Shown: in pieces, positions 61,888-64,000 of the stretch
Layout of the letters: each line of letters opens with the position of its first letter
How positions within the stretch are numbered: position 1 is the first letter of the stretch
Source of the DNA: JBGPTF01 sp041490445
GTDB lineage: Bacteria; Acidobacteriota; Terriglobia; Acidiferrales; UBA7541
NCBI GenBank assembly: GCA_041490445.1
Contig: JBGPTF010000001.1
Span: forward strand, 62,001 to 126,000
Length of the DNA stretch: 64,000 nt
Direction: 5' to 3'
The notes under the pieces: generated by a model
Told to the model about the DNA's origin: nothing
What the model saw: the letters and a program-made list of their open reading frames with translations, nothing else
Database searches by the model: none
Position numbers and translations under genes: made by a program

Positions 61888-62837
61888 GAAAGCTTCCTCA
61901 GGAGCCTGGTTAAACGGCTCAGCAACTTGTGTAGCGATCGCCGGATGTGAGGTTCGAGCCTGCGGAGGTTCATTTTCTCCAGCCGCCCCACAATTGCCTC
62001 AATGCGGCTCACTAGGTCACGCTCGGTGTACGCTTCCGATACCGATTCTTCATACGCGGTTTTTGGAGAATACTCGTTGGGTTCGAAGAGGGCTTTGAGT
62101 ACCGCGACTGCCTGCTTCGTATCAGCCTTCACTCTGCCAGCGCGCGCGATCTTTGGGATGTAACGAAGATCCACAAGGTTAGGAATAATCTTCTTCTTAT
62201 ATTTGTCAATCAGAACATCACGTGCGCGATTCTTGTTAACTAGGGCGTTCGGAAGAGCTCTTTCGACTGTTTTCAGCGACCTTTCAAGTTCGATGAAGAA
62301 ATCCTCGCTAAGCTCTTGTTGATTCTTGGGCTTTTGGAGATCGCGCCGCAGCTCATCTACGTACTCGGACGGCATGTCCATCAAGAGGCGGCTCCGTCTG
62401 ATCGCCGCTCTCGGCAGTCCGATCTCCTCAGCTATTTCTCTCTCGGTCGGCTTCTTGCCTTGCTTCGCTTCCAGTAACGAGATAACCCTAGGAAGTTTCA
62501 GGGCGATCGTCAGCAAGTCCCACTGCTCGCGCAGAGCGTGAATATTGAACATCAGCAAAAGGTTGCCGAGTGCATCGGGCTTGTCTTGAACCAATGCTGG
62601 GATCGTCTTTTTGTTGAGTTTCAGGGAGCAGCGCCAGCGGCGCTCGCCGTCGATCAGGACAAAGCGACCATGCTCCTTGTAGACTGAGATCGGCACTTGA
62701 ACGCCATGACGCCGTATTGAGTTGAGCAGTGTTTCTAATTCGGCGGCACGGAAGAAAAGCCTCGGATTCTCGGGATTCCTGTCGATTTTGTCGACAGGAA
62801 TATCTCTCAATTCTCTGCTAACAGTACTGACATCCAT
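61884..62837 (-). CDS. ParB-like protein (ParB N-terminal domain and helix-turn-helix)
   Basis: A 317-residue protein. The ParB N-terminal fold is shown by DKIDRNPENPRLFFR, LLNSIRRHGVQVPISVY and the Box II motif DGERRWRCS, the CTP-binding site of ParB enzymes. A helix-turn-helix follows (PTEREIAEEIGLPRAAIRRS), and a basic C-terminal helix (LRRLEPHIRRSLHKLLSRLT). It lacks a partner ParA, so it is more likely a DNA-binding or CTP-switch element of an accessory system than a chromosome partition protein. ATG at 62837 follows GAGGTG. Confidence 0.85.
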   Translation of the reverse strand: MDVSTVSRELRDIPVDKIDRNPENPRLFFRAAELETLLNSIRRHGVQVPISVYKEHGRFVLIDGERRWRCSLKLNKKTIPALVQDKPDALGNLLLMFNIHALREQWDLLTIALKLPRVISLLEAKQGKKPTEREIAEEIGLPRAAIRRSRLLMDMPSEYVDELRRDLQKPKNQQELSEDFFIELERSLKTVERALPNALVNKNRARDVLIDKYKKKIIPNLVDLRYIPKIARAGRVKADTKQAVAVLKALFEPNEYSPKTAYEESVSEAYTERDLVSRIEAIVGRLEKMNLRRLEPHIRRSLHKLLSRLTRLLRKLS

Positions 62838-62849
62838 CGAAGCACCTCT

Positions 62850-63653
62850 TCAGTCTGGCGGAGAACAGTTGCTGGCAATGAGTTCGTAAGCGTATCGACG
62901 GTGATAGCTAAAACCCGCCACGTGTCTTCGTACGCGAACCCGATATGGCTTCCATGGTCGGAGTAGATCGCGCGCCTCCGGAGAATCGGCATACGTTATA
63001 ACGAATCTGATATTTAGAGCGTCAAGACGACGCAACTGCGTGGCAAGTCGCTCAAGATCAGCGAGGGCGAAAGAGCCGGGGACGTACTCCCGAAAGACGC
63101 GGCGATTGTCCAGGCAATAGGGTGGGTCGAGGTACACGAAATCGCCCGTTTGAACGTGGCCTAGAGTCTTCTCGAAGTCACCACATACGATCATTACATT
63201 CGACAGAGCCCGTGATGCAGCAATCACAGGCGATTGATCGATCGCATGGCCACTCTTTGGAGGACCGTACGGTACATTGAACTCGCCTTTGCGGTTTGTA
63301 CGGTATATTCCGTTAAAGCAGTTGCGATTGAGATACAACAAGCGGCCAGCTCGGTCGGCCTCGGCCAGCGAGAGGGGGGAAACATTTCGGAGTTTGTAAT
63401 AGCTGGCCTTACTCTGGCGCAAGCGGTGCAAAGATTCGAGAACTATGTGGGGTGCGTTCTTGACTGCGCGCAACGTCCAAATCAATTCCTCGTTCAAATC
63501 CCCGAGGATAGCGCGTGAAGGCTCAAGGTCGAAAAATAAACATGCTGAACCACAGAAAGGCTCCACGTATCGGGTTTCGCCGCCGGGCCAATAAGGCCGC
63601 AAGTGCCGGAGGAGCATGCGCTTGCTTCCAGCCCAACGAAGGAATGATTTCAT
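62850..63653 (-). CDS. Dam-type D12-class DNA adenine methyltransferase
   Basis: A 267-residue N6-adenine methylase. The N-terminal SAM motif is FLRWAGSKRMLLRHL with EPFCGSACLFF, and the catalytic DPPY motif is FVYLDPPYCLDN. The arrangement is the alpha-group (Dam, DpnM) type, normally recognising GATC; the target here is not known. It is first of three genes, with 12 bases before the ParB-like ATG. No restriction endonuclease is seen next to it. Confidence 0.9.
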   Translation of the reverse strand: MKSFLRWAGSKRMLLRHLRPYWPGGETRYVEPFCGSACLFFDLEPSRAILGDLNEELIWTLRAVKNAPHIVLESLHRLRQSKASYYKLRNVSPLSLAEADRAGRLLYLNRNCFNGIYRTNRKGEFNVPYGPPKSGHAIDQSPVIAASRALSNVMIVCGDFEKTLGHVQTGDFVYLDPPYCLDNRRVFREYVPGSFALADLERLATQLRRLDALNIRFVITYADSPEARDLLRPWKPYRVRVRRHVAGFSYHRRYAYELIASNCSPPD

Positions 63654-63973
63654 ACGAGATCTCGATTACTGTGCCCTGGACAAACCGAAGCGTAGTATAG
63701 ATTAGCGCGCCGAAGCCAGCTCTTTCAATTTCTAGTGAGCTATCTGATGAGTACATCGAACGACGGTCGCCTTGCGGCTGTCCGGCAGCCATCCCCGGCA
63801 AATGAACGCCAACGTCCACGCCGGGCGCAGCCCCAGCTTACCAGAAGCGCTAGGCTGATAGGTTAGCATATGGTCGGAAAACCGTAACGGAGCCCCCTGT
63901 CGATTGCCCCAGCGGTGCTACTTCACGGTTCCACTGCTGGGGGCGTGACAGAATCCGTCGCTCGGGAGGTGCT
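63654..63973. other. Intergenic region to the window end gene
   Basis: Some 320 bases with no supported gene. It must hold the promoter for the methylase operon on the minus strand and for the gene starting at 63974. The only structure noted is the hairpin at 63907-63942. Confidence 0.45.
63907..63942 (+). other. Hairpin upstream of the terminal gene
   Basis: CCCCAGCGGT at 63907-63916 pairs with ACTGCTGGGG at 63933-63942, ten pairs including one G-U on the plus strand, with a 16-base loop. It lies 31 bases before the ATG at 63974. No T tract follows, so it is not a typical terminator; it may be a leader structure or operator. Confidence 0.4.
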
Positions 63974-64000
63974 ATGGCAATCGAAGTCCACGATGGGGTT
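63974..64000 (+). CDS. 5' end of a gene cut by the window edge
   Basis: ATG at 63974 is preceded by GGGAGG with ideal spacing, and nine codons (MAIEVHDGV) remain open to the window end. The start site is convincing, but too little is present to identify the product. Confidence 0.5.

Noticed and set aside
63523..63819. Minus-strand frame before the methylase
   Set aside because: Overlaps the start of the methylase in another frame, with no start signal or motif.
1..64000. CRISPR arrays, tRNA and rRNA genes
   Set aside because: No regularly spaced repeats, no cloverleaf with a recognisable T-arm and no rRNA-like stretch were seen on reading through.

Overview
The window is about 64 kb of GC-rich bacterial chromosome with no rRNA, tRNA or CRISPR array that I can see. 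The gene content points to the Acidobacteriota or a close relative: many multiheme cytochromes, a DUF2934-Hsp20 fusion, a gingipain-like C25 protease, a tungsten/molybdenum-type hydroxylase without an FAD subunit, a NifJ-type 2-oxoacid oxidoreductase and several PilZ/PilB genes. This taxonomic call is an inference from gene content.

Layout. 0.5-4.2 kb: a metallo-beta-lactamase-fold hydrolase divergent from aconitase AcnA. 4.5-4.9 kb: an IS630-type transposase remnant with internal stops. 4.9-13.7 kb (minus strand): a respiratory block. In transcription order it holds two receiver proteins, a small zinc-finger protein, OsmC, a Rieske protein, cytochrome b, a 9-heme cytochrome, a monoheme cytochrome c, a NapC/NirT-family multiheme quinol oxidase (ImcH-like) and a 13-heme cytochrome fused to a b-type membrane domain (CbcL-like). 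14.2-17.8 kb (plus): a decaheme DmsE/MtrA-type cytochrome and an outer-membrane beta-barrel (MtrB/PioB-like), behind a good sigma70-type promoter. Together these could form a complete route from the quinone pool through the periplasm and across the outer membrane, or the reverse for Fe(II) oxidation. No extracellular MtrC-type cytochrome is present.

18-24 kb: a zinc alcohol dehydrogenase, then two divergent two-component systems: a protoglobin-coupled histidine kinase with its receiver (minus), and an NtrB/NtrC-like pair (plus). 24-30.4 kb: a small monoheme cytochrome, a short basic protein, DUF2934-Hsp20, a YwiC-like membrane protein, and a hemerythrin-GNAT-P1B-4 ATPase operon. 30.7-38.4 kb: NifJ, a tandem universal stress protein, a MacB-like ABC pair and a secreted esterase. 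38.4-47 kb: porin and ModABC molybdate uptake, an M14-type deacylase, and a two-subunit molybdenum hydroxylase that the imported molybdate could serve. 47-52.8 kb: CspA behind a strong hairpin, a DinB-like protein, two tandem secreted paralogs, and PilB/PilZ genes.

53-60 kb (minus): a compact cassette that looks like a ribosomally made, modified peptide system: PqqD-like chaperone, radical SAM/SPASM enzyme, a 61-residue Cys/Gly/Ser-rich precursor, an HPr-kinase-like P-loop protein and an S24/S26 signal-peptidase-like protein, followed by a large secreted C25 protease. 60-64 kb: an accessory island, visibly more A+T-rich in part, with a Dam-type adenine methylase, a ParB-like protein and a protein carrying a HEPN-like R-x4-H motif in one tight operon. 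This may be an undescribed defence or DNA-maintenance system. The last 27 bases hold the start of a further gene.
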